Assembly (NCBI GenBank): GCA_963810305.1
Contig: CAWEMY010000013.1
Location: 1-64,000, forward strand
Source: JACDCA01 sp963810305
Lineage (GTDB): Bacteria > Acidobacteriota > Vicinamibacteria > Vicinamibacterales > 2-12-FULL-66-21
Direction of reading: 5' to 3'
Length of the DNA stretch: 64,000 nucleotides
Part shown: in pieces, positions 8,645 through 18,939 of the stretch
How the letters are laid out: every line of letters starts with the position of its first letter
Numbering within the stretch: position 1 is the first letter of the stretch
Notes under the pieces: generated by a model
What the model was told of the DNA's origin: nothing
Seen by the model: the letters and a program-made list of their open reading frames with translations, nothing else
Database searches by the model: none
Made by a program: the position numbers and the translations under genes

Positions 8645-9262
8645 ATGATCCGCACTTCGCAGTGGCTCGCAGTCCTCGGCACGGCATGCGTGGCAGCGTG
8701 CTTCTCATCTGGCGTTGTCGCAGTGAGTCAGCCGCCGGCTGACACTTCTCCCGCCCAGTTACCCGCAGAGACCTCCCGTGCGGCGTCTCCGTCGGGACTG
8801 ACGCTCACGTGCGAAATGTTCTGCAGCCAGACGAAACTACGCACCGGCAACGCCCGCCTGCGCTGGACGATGGCCGCGGCGGATCGCGCCCAGAACCGCG
8901 TCCTCAGTCTCTCGACCGCGAAGCAGACCTTGGAGCTTTCGGTGTATGGCCCGGAGTTCGAGAAGGACCTGGTTGCGACGTTGCCAATCTCGTCACCGAC
9001 CGCGCGTGGTGTACCGGCGATCGCCCAGGGCAAGCCACCCGCTCTCCGCGCGTATCAGGTCCGGTTGCTTGAAATCGAGCGGCCGGCGGGCCGAGAAGTA
9101 GATGCCGCCGGCGAGATGACCGTCGTGATCGAGGACCTCGAAGCCGGAATGAACTACTCGTGGCGCGTGGTCATCGAGGCCCCGGATGGACGACTCGTCT
9201 CAGTGCCAGTCACCTGCCAGGCCCCGACCTGCCCGGCTGATTTGATCAGGCGACAGCCATGA
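8645..9262 (+). CDS. Secreted protein, possible lipoprotein
   Basis: The 205-residue product has a signal peptide; the segment VLGTACVAAC could be a lipobox with Cys at about residue 19, although the spacing is not ideal. The mature part is beta-rich, with one Cys pair near residues 56-60 (TCEMFCS) and another near 188-192 (TCQAPTC), and a segment (GMNYSWRVVIEAP) of the fibronectin type III kind. I do not recognise a family. Its stop overlaps the start of the BNR gene by four bases (ATGA), so both are translated together and it may help export or anchor that protein. Confidence 0.65.
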   Translation: MIRTSQWLAVLGTACVAACFSSGVVAVSQPPADTSPAQLPAETSRAASPSGLTLTCEMFCSQTKLRTGNARLRWTMAAADRAQNRVLSLSTAKQTLELSVYGPEFEKDLVATLPISSPTARGVPAIAQGKPPALRAYQVRLLEIERPAGREVDAAGEMTVVIEDLEAGMNYSWRVVIEAPDGRLVSVPVTCQAPTCPADLIRRQP

Positions 9263-12200
9263 AAGCGCTTAAAACCGCCATTCTGGTTATCGTTCCGTAC
9301 CTTGCGGCCAGCACCGCATCCGCCCAGATGACCGTCGTGGTCCGCGACATCAGTCCGGATCAGTCGAGTTCCGACGCGGCGAACCCGAACGGCGCCTCCG
9401 GCGGGCGCGTGAACGGTTTGGGGGTCGACCGAACGGCCCCGGCGCGGGTTTTCGCCGCGAGCGAGTGGGGCGGTGTCTTCCGCAGCCTCGACAGCGGCTT
9501 GACCTGGGCACATCTGGACGGCCATGTGCCGACGACGACGTGGGACGTCGAGGTGGATCCCACCAACTCCAACCGGGTGTATGCGACGTCTTTCTATGAC
9601 GGACGCGTCAACAGCCGCGCGGGGATCAACGTCAGCACCGATGGCGGGGCAACCTGGACACGCCCGGCGACCGCCACACCTCCCGCGGGCTTCTGTCTGA
9701 GCGACGTGAGGCGAACCGAGCCTGCGGCTTTCGGGATTGCGATCGATCCCGCGAATGCCAATCGAGTGTTCATCGGCACCAATTGCGGCCTGGCGGTCTC
9801 GACCGACGCCGGCGTGACGTGGAACTTCGTCGACCCGACGCCCGCCAACGGTGCACAAACCGTCTGGGACGTCGTCGTTCATCACGGCGGGATCATCGAC
9901 ATCTGTGGTGACGACCGGCATCGTCGGTCCACCGATGGCGGCGCCACCTGGACGACGGCGACCGGGACGCCGCTGCAGCCGCTGCCGTCCGGACGCTGCT
10001 CACTTACCGTCTCGCCGGACGAGGCCTACGTCCTGTTTGCGGCCACCGGCACCAGCATCTTCGAGTCCGACAACGGCGGCCAGAGCTGGCAGAACAACTA
10101 CCCGAACCCCTCGCCGCAAGGCCGTATTCCGTTTGTGGCTACCAATCAGCGCGCGGGCGCCACCTACGATCTGTGGTTCGGCGACGTCAGCCTGCACCGC
10201 GGGACCTGCACCACGCCCAGCCCGGCAAACCCCGGCGGGGCGCAGCGGTGTAACGCGTCCGCCGCGTGGGCCAACGCGACCGCAGGCGCTCACAACGACT
10301 CCGGAGATATCGCCTTTGCGCCTGGCGCCGCGAACGATGCCTGTCCCATTCTCTTTTCGTCCGACGGCGGCATCTATCGCAACCTCAACGGCGCGAGTCC
10401 CGGCTGCCACACCCCGAATTGGGAGCAGCCAAATGTAACTCCGCATGCGCTGTGGAATTTTGCCTTTGCCGGGTCGCGACGACCCGGCGCCACCCCCGAG
10501 GACGTGTATTTCGGCAACCAGGACACGGGTACGTTCGGGACTACGAATGCAGGCGGAGCTGCAGTGACCTGGACCAATGAGTTCTGCTGCGACGGCTTTG
10601 ACGCGGCCGGCGAGCTGACCCGCGCACTGACTACGGTGTGCTGCTTCAGCCCCGGCCGCGCTACGCGCATGTTCCGGAGCGGTCCGGGGTTGACCGGGGG
10701 GCCGACCGAGATCCCAACCTACCCGGCAGGCAACCTCGGGTCGTTCCGGCACCTCGGCGGATTCCTGCACTTCGGTCCGGACGATTACGCGGTCATCACG
10801 ACGACGGGGGTGTTCGTCACGCTGGACATCGGCGCGGCGGCGATTGCGTGGACTCAGCTTGGAGCCGGGAATACGCCGGCGGGTGCATGTGGGCTGAACG
10901 TGTCGTTCATCGCGGGAGTCCCGACGTTCTTTGTCAAGAGCGGTGGATGCAACGGCGACGCGCAGGGAACGCTCTGGAGACATCAAGGGACGGCTACCGG
11001 CGGGACCTGGCAGCAGGTGCCCAATCCTGCGACGGGGTCGTTCGGCGTCTACGCCGTCGATAGAAACAACCCACAGCGACTGATCGCCTCCAACCTGGGC
11101 GGCGCGACTCCACGGATGGTCATGACCCAAGATGGCGGTACCACGTGGACGGGTCTTGCGGCTCTGGACGCGATGATGACGGGCACGGGCACGTTCGCGT
11201 ACGCGAATCAGAGCGGACCGTCGACGTTTACCGGTTTCAATGGTTACCCGCAGCCGACGCTGGTGGCGTTCGATCCCGACGATCCGGATATCCTGGTTGC
11301 GGGCGGGGCTGACTCCGGCGTCTTTCTGAGCTCGAACGGCGGCACGCGCTGGCAGCTCGTGACCGATCCAAACACGCCAGGCGTCTCCGGAACGCCGCAT
11401 ATCCCGCGGCCGTACTACGCCCACTTCGATCATGACGGGGCCGCTGGCGACATCAATCTCTATCTTGGAACGCGCGGTCGCGGCGCGTGGCGGCTCACTT
11501 TCAAGAAGGTCGCGATGCCCGAGATCCAGGTGCCTGCCCCGCCGTTCTTTGCCCCTGCCTGCGCGGGCTCGAGGGCGACTGGAACGTTGAATGTCTGCAA
11601 CACGAGCGCGGCCAATCTGGTGGTGAACGGCATTACCTCTTCAAATCCGGATTTCACGGTCGTCGCGCCGTCGGCAGGATTTCCCGTCAGCATCAGCCAC
11701 GACTTCTGCTTCCCGTTTCAGATCGGGTTCAATCCCACGACACCCGGGTCCAAGACCACCAACCTGACGATAGCCAGCAACGATCCAAGCTTTCCATCGC
11801 TGGTCGTTGCGGCAAACGCCACCGTCGGCTCCGGAACTGCGGCAACGGTCATCGCCGACACCGGCAACTTCGGAGAGCTGTGTGTCAACCCCGCGAAGTT
11901 CAAGGATCTGCCGCTCACGATCAGCAACAGCGGTGTATGCACGCTGACTGTCACCGGGATCTCGTCCTCGTCCAGCGAATTTCAGATGGCCCAGGTGCTG
12001 AATTTCCCGTTGACCGTCGCGCCCGGGTGACAGCCTGGTCGTTCCCATCCGATTCCAGCCGACGTCGGACGGCAGCAAGTCGGCGACCCTGACGATTTCC
12101 ACGAACGATCCGTCTGCTCCGACCAAAACGGTGAGCGTGTCTGGCACCGCGCCGCCCTCATACGTCTGCGCCGCGCCGGTCTTCGCCGCTCTTGACGCCG

Positions 12201-12949
12201 CGGTCGGTCCCACCTTCGGCTCGGGGGCCACCGGCGATTACACCGTCAACGCCAGCGGACGGTATCTGGCGTCTTTCGGCGAAGCGAAGACGTTCGGCAT
12301 TCAGACCCAGGGCGAGTACATGTTCTATCCCGGCCGGCAGGAAGGGCAGTTCGACGGCGCGTTGCTATATCGCCGCGGGCCGCTGCAGTTCGGCGGCGCG
12401 GCAGGCTTCAAGACGGCAAATCTCCGATCCGACGCGTCAGCCGGCGCGCTCAGCCACGCCACGCTGACGTTCGACGTGCTCCTGCCGGCGATTCGGTTTG
12501 GACTGTTCGGCTCCAAAGGCCTTCGCGAGACCGACGTCGTCACGCTGTCGGAAGCGGTTGGCCTACCGGCCACGGGAGGTCTACCGATCGTCGCCACGGA
12601 ACAGATCATTCACACCATCGACCAGTTCGGTGGATCGATCCAGTTGCCGATCGCCCCCAACTGGTGGGTGGACGGGCACCTGGAGTACCTGCACCGGCAC
12701 GCGCCTGGAGTCGGCGACACCGGCGGTGGAGCGATACGGTTCTCGGGCCTCCTGTTCTCGAACGTGGCGTTCACCGCCGGGTTCGACGTGAACGAGAGTT
12801 TCCTCGTACCCAACAATGCCGTGGGCACCTTCACCTTCGGAGTTACGCTTGGGCGATGGTCCAGGCCCACCGACTACTCAAATCCCGTAAACCCGCTCGG
12901 CACCCTGCTGCCACGCGTCCATTACGAACGGTTCGAGCGCGTGCGTTGA
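9259..12949 (+). CDS. BNR-repeat / Hydin-like surface protein, frame broken
   Basis: With one base removed from GGG at 12027-12029 the two frames join into a protein of about 1229 residues. A signal peptide ends near ASTASA. Residues about 40-740 contain sialidase-type BNR signatures (STDGGATW, SLDSGLTW, SDNGGQSW, TQDGGTTW), which form beta-propellers. About 750-950 are two or more Hydin/ASPM-type Ig-like repeats (e.g. FNPTTPGSKTTNLTIASNDP). The last 240 residues are alternating beta strands with many aromatic residues and could be a beta-barrel. It is probably an outer-surface protein. No catalytic residues of a sialidase are obvious. It heads the row leading to the CHAT gene. Confidence 0.75.
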
Positions 12950-13033
12950 GGATAGCCGGGGGCCGGCCCGGCTTCGATCGGGAGCCTGCGCGACATCCGC
13001 GTCGTCACTGCGCGTGATAAGCGGATTCGCGGA

Positions 13034-15562
13034 ATGGAGTACTTCAATTTCGTCCTGAACATCAAGGATGCGGGGGACGGCCGCTTCGAGCTGAGCGCGC
13101 AGTCCGACACGATGGGCCACGCCACTGGCGTGGTGTCGTTTGCCCTCGATTCTCCCCAAGTGGCCGCCGCGCAGCAGCGGCTGGCGCACGGCCCCATCGA
13201 CCGCGACTTTCTGACCACGATCGGCGGGACGCTGAGTGACGCGCTGTTCACCGGCGAGGTGCGGGACCTCTATCACGAAAGCCTCGGCCGGGTGCAGCAG
13301 GACGAAGAGAAAGGGCTTCGCCTGCGCCTGTGCATCGACCCACCTGCGCTGTCTGCTCTGCCCTGGGAGCTGGCCTACGACAAAACCCGCGACACTTTTC
13401 TGGCAACGTCATCGGAAACCCCGCTGACCCGCTATATCACCCTGCATGAACCGATCGACGAGCTCAGGACAGCGCCTCCGGTTTCGGTGCTCGTCGCCAT
13501 CCCCGACGGCTCGGACCTCGATGTGGCGATGGAGCGCGCGATTGTCGAGGATGCGCTGGCTGAGCTTGGCGACGCAGTCAAGATCGTCGTGCTCGAAGGC
13601 AGCGTGACCCGGTCGGCGATCAGCCAGGCGCTGCTCGCGGGGCAGCATCACGTGTTTCACTTCATCGGTCACGGGGAGTTCAGGGAGGAGGACGGATATC
13701 TCGTCCTGAACGCCGAGGACGGCGCCCAGGAGGATCTCATTGCGGCCCGGTCGTTCGCCGGGTTTTTCAGAGACTACAGGTCGATGAAGCTGGTCGTTCT
13801 CAACGCGTGCCAGGGAGCCGCGGTCGCCTCGACCCGCCCTCTCGCCGGCATCGCGCCGCAGTTGGTTCGCGCAGGCATTCCGGCCGTCGTAGCAATGCAG
13901 TATCCGTTCGCGGACAACGCTGCCGTGCTGTTCGCCCGCGAGTTCTACCGCAAGCTCTGTACGGGTTCGAATCGTGGCCGAGTCGATGCGGCGGTGGCTC
14001 ACGCCAGGAACCGGCTGCAGATGGACTTCGTTGACACACTCGCGTTTGCCACCCCCGTGCTGTACATGCGCTCGCCGACCGGCGTCATCTTCGACCTGGC
14101 GACCTCCCAGAGAGCGGGGCAGCTGCTGGCCCGGCGCGACGACATTCATCGTCTGAAGGCAGTCCGGACGGCCCATCAAAACAACATCGCACTGCTGATG
14201 GCAACCGACAGCAGTGATGATGCGAAGACGGAGACGATCAGGACAGAAGGGCAGCACATTGCCGCCATCGACGGGGCGCTGCGAAAGTACTACGTCGGCA
14301 TTGGCGGCTTCGTCGTGGCGAGCTGGGTCGTGTTGTTTGCTTCCTGGATCGGGTTGTTCAACGTGGTCAAGCTCGACGACTGGCTGGAGCGCAGGTTCGT
14401 GGGGTACATGGACGCGTTTGTCACGACGAAATTCGATCGGCGGGTGTCGCTGATCCTGGCGTCCGACGATCCGGCGAAGAACGGCACGCTGGGCGCGCCG
14501 TCGAGCGCCTGGCGGTGTCATCACGCACGGCTCCTCTCGGGGTTGTCGGCCGCCGGCGCCCGCGTGGTGGCGTTCGACATGTACTTCGAAGATGCGTCCG
14601 ACTGCGATCCGCAGTTTGCCGACGCCATCCGGCTGGCCGCGGCGTCGGGCACCGGAGTGGTCGCGGGTGTACGAGAGCCGCACAGCATCGGCGGCGAGAT
14701 CCCCGCGCCGGTGATCGCACCGCTCCTTCGCGATGCACTTGGCGACCAGTGGGGAATCCTCGAAGGCGTTCCCGTTGCGCGCCGGGTGGGACTGGCGGCG
14801 CCGATTACGCAGAATGCCGGGTTCTCACTGGAGGGGGAAGCGGGGGTCTTCCCGTCGCTGGCACTCCGGGCGTTGATGCACCTCGAAGCACAGAAGAGAG
14901 GGGGCGGTCCCATCACAGCGGCGGTGGACCATCGCCGTGGCCTGATTCTGCTGCGGGACGGATCGCGCGCGCTCGTACGGTCGGTTCCGATCGTCGATGC
15001 CGACATGAACATGATCGTCGGGGTGGCTTCCAGACAGGAGCTCGCTCCGGACTTGTTTTACGAGGTGGTCGCGAATGCCGCGCATCCTGACAGGCTGGCG
15101 CGGTTCAAAGGCAAGGTCGTGGTGATCGGGTACACGTCGTCCGAGGATCAGTGGGACGTTTCAGCAGGGCAGGGTGACGCCCGGTATGGCGTCGAGTTGC
15201 AGGCCAGTGCCGTCTCGAACCTTCTCGGCGGCATTGCGATCAAACCACTCACAGCGTCGGCGCAATACCTCGTGATCGTCATCATGGGAGCAGCTGGCGC
15301 ACTGATACGCCATGTTCTGCGCGGCGGAAGCCGGCTGTCGATTCCCTTGCGAATCCGCAGCATGGCTTCCACCACCGTGCACATCCCGATCCCCCTGATC
15401 GGCGCCATCGTGGTCTACGCACTTGTCGCTTTTCTGGTGTATAAGCAGTACCGGCTGATCTTCGACATCAGCTATCACATCGTCTCCCTGCTCTTCATGT
15501 ACGCGATGGTCGGCTGGGTGCAGCGGGGAGGCGGGGAGCAGGCCGTCGCGGCCCGGGCGTAA
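13034..15562 (+). CDS. CHAT-CHASE2 membrane protein
   Basis: The 842-residue protein begins with a CHAT (caspase HetF associated with TPRs) domain: HFIGHGEF carries the candidate catalytic His at residue 213 and VLNACQGA the Cys at 259. A transmembrane segment lies at about 419-441. Residues about 450-720 match a CHASE2 extracellular sensor (VSLILASDDP, ARVVAFDMYFEDAS, KGKVVVIGYTSSEDQ). Three more membrane segments follow (about 744-765, 780-805, 812-832), the usual CHASE2 ending. The layout suggests a periplasmic signal controlling a cytoplasmic caspase-like protease domain. It has no kinase or cyclase output. The downstream FecR-TPR-PASTA gene begins two bases after its stop. Confidence 0.85.
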   Translation: MEYFNFVLNIKDAGDGRFELSAQSDTMGHATGVVSFALDSPQVAAAQQRLAHGPIDRDFLTTIGGTLSDALFTGEVRDLYHESLGRVQQDEEKGLRLRLCIDPPALSALPWELAYDKTRDTFLATSSETPLTRYITLHEPIDELRTAPPVSVLVAIPDGSDLDVAMERAIVEDALAELGDAVKIVVLEGSVTRSAISQALLAGQHHVFHFIGHGEFREEDGYLVLNAEDGAQEDLIAARSFAGFFRDYRSMKLVVLNACQGAAVASTRPLAGIAPQLVRAGIPAVVAMQYPFADNAAVLFAREFYRKLCTGSNRGRVDAAVAHARNRLQMDFVDTLAFATPVLYMRSPTGVIFDLATSQRAGQLLARRDDIHRLKAVRTAHQNNIALLMATDSSDDAKTETIRTEGQHIAAIDGALRKYYVGIGGFVVASWVVLFASWIGLFNVVKLDDWLERRFVGYMDAFVTTKFDRRVSLILASDDPAKNGTLGAPSSAWRCHHARLLSGLSAAGARVVAFDMYFEDASDCDPQFADAIRLAAASGTGVVAGVREPHSIGGEIPAPVIAPLLRDALGDQWGILEGVPVARRVGLAAPITQNAGFSLEGEAGVFPSLALRALMHLEAQKRGGGPITAAVDHRRGLILLRDGSRALVRSVPIVDADMNMIVGVASRQELAPDLFYEVVANAAHPDRLARFKGKVVVIGYTSSEDQWDVSAGQGDARYGVELQASAVSNLLGGIAIKPLTASAQYLVIVIMGAAGALIRHVLRGGSRLSIPLRIRSMASTTVHIPIPLIGAIVVYALVAFLVYKQYRLIFDISYHIVSLLFMYAMVGWVQRGGGEQAVAARA

Positions 15563-15564
15563 CT

Positions 15565-18500
15565 ATGGGACACGTGCGAGCGACAGCGGCAGGATTGCTT
15601 CTCGCTGCAGCGTCGTCGTCCTTCACGACCCCCGGCAAAGTGTCGGCACAGCAGATTGAAACCGAAGCTCTCGCGCGCATCGAGCACATCGTCGTCAACG
15701 GCCGGAGAAACGACAACCCCACCAGCGCCGAAGTCAAGGTCATACGCGGGACGGCGCTCATCGCCGCGACTCCCTCACTGTCGCTGTTCGCTGCCGATGA
15801 GTTGATCACCGGTGTGAACGTCGGCATGACGATCATCATGCTGGACGCGGCGGCCGAACAGGACAACACCGTGCACATCGGCGCCGCCAGCCAGTTCCGC
15901 CTGCGCGGCAAGCGATCCATCTTCCTGATTCTGGGCAGGGTGCTCGCTGATGTGCGGGGACTGTTCGATGTCGTGACGTCGCGCGCGACGCTTGGTGCAA
16001 AGGGCACGGAATTCGAGGTCCGCGTCACCGAGAGCGACACTCAGTTGCTGGTGCTCGAGGGGGCCGTGGCGGTGACAGATGAAGGTGGAGGGCGCGGCGG
16101 TGACGACCCCGTGCAGGTCGTCCGTCGAATGGTTCCTCGCAGCGATCGCCTTGCAGTCTCGAACGCCTCGAGGTTCTCAGGCGGGATGGGATGGCGGCTC
16201 GCGTCGACCGCGCCTGCCGATCAGGCTCCTGCGGTGCCGCACCAGCGCTGGGTCGTCGAGGTCAAGGCGAGCACGCCGGTCCGGGCGAAGCAGCAGCTCA
16301 AGGTCACGAATCGCTGCCAGCAGACTCACCTCTATGACGTCCAGGGCCCCGACACTCTGCCCTGGTTCAACATCTTCGCGAGCGAGAGGATCGAAGTGGT
16401 CGGCGGCGCGAGCCGCGATGTGCTCGTCGAGCTTCAGATCGATCCGTCCAACGTGGCGGCGAGCACCTACGACGGGAACGCCTTTATCAGGTGTCTCGAC
16501 TGCTTTACAGAACCGGGGTGCGCGCAGAACCGGGACGTGCTCGCCGTTTCCATCAAGCTGGCGCGCTCGGCGGACCTGACCGTCCGCTCGTTGGAAGAGA
16601 TCACCATGGGCAATGCGGAGGTCTCGGCCGCCCCGCGAAAGGCGCCGGAGAATCGCGTCCGAACGGCGGTCAACTGGTCGAACGACGTGATTCTGGCGGG
16701 TCAACCGAGCTACTCGGCGCGCCGCGTCATCCCCCATTTCGTCTCCCCGGACGAACGAGCACGGGTCTTCAGGGAGGCGCGGTTCGCCGCGGTCTGGCGA
16801 CAGGAACCTGGAAGCTTCGAGCGGTTGGGGGAGATCTACACGGATTGGGGTGAAGGCGCGAAGGCCGTCGAGGCATATAGCCAGGAGTCGGCAGTCCAAC
16901 CGGACCGAGCGCGGTCCCCGGAATTCCTCACCGATCTTGCGGAAGCCAATCGGCTGAAAGGACGCACGGACGACGCCGAGCGGCAGGTGACGACTGCCCT
17001 CAAAGCCGATCCCGGCAACGCCTCGGCATTGAACACGCTCGGCAACGTCTACCTTGATCGCGCCGAGGTTGCGATCGACGCGAACGACGCGCGAACCGGC
17101 GAAGGATTGCTGGAGAGCGCCCGGAGCAGCTACGAACGTTCGCTGGACGCGTCACCGCCTCAGGATCGACGCCAGGAGGCGCAGGCAGTCGCCCGAGCGA
17201 ACGTAGGGGAGACGCTGGTTGAACAGGGCCATCTGTCGCGCCAGAACAAGCGGCTTGATGTCGCGCAGGAACAGTTCGCGAGGGCTGACCGCGAGTTCAA
17301 AGCCGCACACTCCACTGCTCCTCAATATGCCTTCTCGAGAGTAGGCTGGGGAGATGCATTTCAAGGAATGGGTGTCGTGGCGCAGGAGCGTGGCGATCCG
17401 GCGGCTGCGCGCGCGGTCTTCAACCGCGCGGACGTCCAGTACAAGACAGGGCTGCAGGCCCATCCCGACCTGCCGGAAGCTCACATTGGCGTTGGCGACC
17501 TGCTGGTGCGCGAGGGTCGGCAGAAGGAAGCGCTCGGCAGCTATCTGCGAGCGGCCACAGCACGACCTGACGAGCCGGCCGCGTACTACCGTCTCGGCAC
17601 GTTACTCGAGAAGCAGAGTCCACTGCTGGCGGCGAGGTACCTTGATACCTACTTGCAGCTTCGGCCAAACACATTCAAGACGGGCCGAACCGCCAGCCGC
17701 GCGACCGAGATCGTCGCTGCCGCTCGGAGGACGCCCGACACGCCTGTCGTGAAAGATCCGCTTCCGTCCGGGCCGGTGCTGGTTCCGGATGTGACCGGCA
17801 TGGCCGCTGACGAGGCCGCGCGTACCATTGCTGCGGCAGGCTTCAAGGTGGGCAGGATCGAGCCAAAAAGCAGCACCCGGCCGCCGGACACTGTGATCAG
17901 GCAGGACCCCCGCGCCCGCGAGACCGCGCGTCCCGGAACGACGATCAACCTGGAGGTTGCGCGGCGCGAAGGCCGGACAGTCAAGGTGCCCAACCTGATC
18001 GGTGACAGCCGCGATCACGCGATAGACGACATCAAGGAAGAGAGACTGCAGGTTGGTGAGATCCGCGAGCAGCCGGGCTGCGAGCCTGGCCGCGTGCTCG
18101 CCCAGAACCCACAGAAAGACACACGTGTTCCGGAAGGAAGCGTGGTGTCGATGACCATCGCGGTGGCCGGACCGCAGGCGGTGCAGGTACCTCAGGTAGC
18201 CGGTCTTCCTCAGTCCAGGGCCGAGGCAGCTTTGCGTGACCGCGGTCTTCGCATCGGCAGGGTCAATCGAACGGAGACCGACAGGCAGGAGCCGGAGACA
18301 GTGATCTCTCAGACCCCGAGGCCGAGCGCCATCCTGTCACCCGGTTGCGGTGTCGATCTTGAAGTTGCCGCGCCAATCCCGCTGGTAATCGTCCCGAGAC
18401 TTGTCGGCTTGACCGAGGAGCAGGCGAGACAACGGCTGCCGCGCGGTGTTGTCGGCGCTTTATCCGCACTCAGGCTCGGAGACATCACTTATCGCGACTA

Positions 18501-18939
18501 CGCAACGGTCTACGGTACCGCCCGCAGGGGGCCGGCGATCACAGTCCCCACCGTCATCGAGCAGCAGCCGGCTGCCGACAGCCGGGTGCGAAAAGGGAGC
18601 GCGGTTGATCTCGTTGTCGTTCGGCCGCCCGGAGGCGAAGGGACGTCACAAGGTGTCGCTGTCCCCAGGCTGCAGGGGCTCACGCTCGACGAAGCCCGCA
18701 ACCTGCTCGCGAGAGCGAATCTCGGGCTGGGAGACGTGCGCTACAACGCCACGACTCGAAGTGTGACCAACCGGATCGTTTCTCACGCTCCAGCGGAAGG
18801 CACGGTCGTTCGCCAGGGCACGCGCGTATCCGTCGTGATCAACGGGCATGCCCCGGACATCATCAGGCCGCCGGAATACGAAGATGCGCAGCCGGATCCC
18901 CGAAGACCAGGTAGTTCTGTGCGTCACTCCGGAAAATAA
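15565..18939 (+). CDS. FecR-TPR-PASTA multidomain protein
   Basis: The 1124-residue protein has a signal peptide (ending near KVSAQ), a FecR-like domain (about 45-165, with GAASQFRLRG and LGAKGTEFEV), a beta domain (about 215-340), a TPR region (about 420-715), and four or five PASTA repeats (from about 733; e.g. VLVPDVTGMAADEAA, VKVPNLIGDSRDHA, VQVPQVAGLPQSRAE). FecR domains respond to envelope signals, TPRs bind proteins and PASTA repeats usually bind peptidoglycan or muropeptides. It is probably a periplasmic scaffold for the CHAT-CHASE2 partner encoded just before it. Its last 77 bases overlap, tail to tail, the end of the caspase-like gene on the other strand. Confidence 0.8.
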   Translation: MGHVRATAAGLLLAAASSSFTTPGKVSAQQIETEALARIEHIVVNGRRNDNPTSAEVKVIRGTALIAATPSLSLFAADELITGVNVGMTIIMLDAAAEQDNTVHIGAASQFRLRGKRSIFLILGRVLADVRGLFDVVTSRATLGAKGTEFEVRVTESDTQLLVLEGAVAVTDEGGGRGGDDPVQVVRRMVPRSDRLAVSNASRFSGGMGWRLASTAPADQAPAVPHQRWVVEVKASTPVRAKQQLKVTNRCQQTHLYDVQGPDTLPWFNIFASERIEVVGGASRDVLVELQIDPSNVAASTYDGNAFIRCLDCFTEPGCAQNRDVLAVSIKLARSADLTVRSLEEITMGNAEVSAAPRKAPENRVRTAVNWSNDVILAGQPSYSARRVIPHFVSPDERARVFREARFAAVWRQEPGSFERLGEIYTDWGEGAKAVEAYSQESAVQPDRARSPEFLTDLAEANRLKGRTDDAERQVTTALKADPGNASALNTLGNVYLDRAEVAIDANDARTGEGLLESARSSYERSLDASPPQDRRQEAQAVARANVGETLVEQGHLSRQNKRLDVAQEQFARADREFKAAHSTAPQYAFSRVGWGDAFQGMGVVAQERGDPAAARAVFNRADVQYKTGLQAHPDLPEAHIGVGDLLVREGRQKEALGSYLRAATARPDEPAAYYRLGTLLEKQSPLLAARYLDTYLQLRPNTFKTGRTASRATEIVAAARRTPDTPVVKDPLPSGPVLVPDVTGMAADEAARTIAAAGFKVGRIEPKSSTRPPDTVIRQDPRARETARPGTTINLEVARREGRTVKVPNLIGDSRDHAIDDIKEERLQVGEIREQPGCEPGRVLAQNPQKDTRVPEGSVVSMTIAVAGPQAVQVPQVAGLPQSRAEAALRDRGLRIGRVNRTETDRQEPETVISQTPRPSAILSPGCGVDLEVAAPIPLVIVPRLVGLTEEQARQRLPRGVVGALSALRLGDITYRDYATVYGTARRGPAITVPTVIEQQPAADSRVRKGSAVDLVVVRPPGGEGTSQGVAVPRLQGLTLDEARNLLARANLGLGDVRYNATTRSVTNRIVSHAPAEGTVVRQGTRVSVVINGHAPDIIRPPEYEDAQPDPRRPGSSVRHSGK

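Noticed and set aside
10000..11433. Long minus-strand open frame (477 codons) in the BNR gene
   Set aside because: Arg-rich, without domain signals, opposite to a gene with repeated BNR motifs.
13409..14683. Minus-strand open frame (424 codons) in the CHAT-CHASE2 gene
   Set aside because: Antisense shadow with low-complexity composition.
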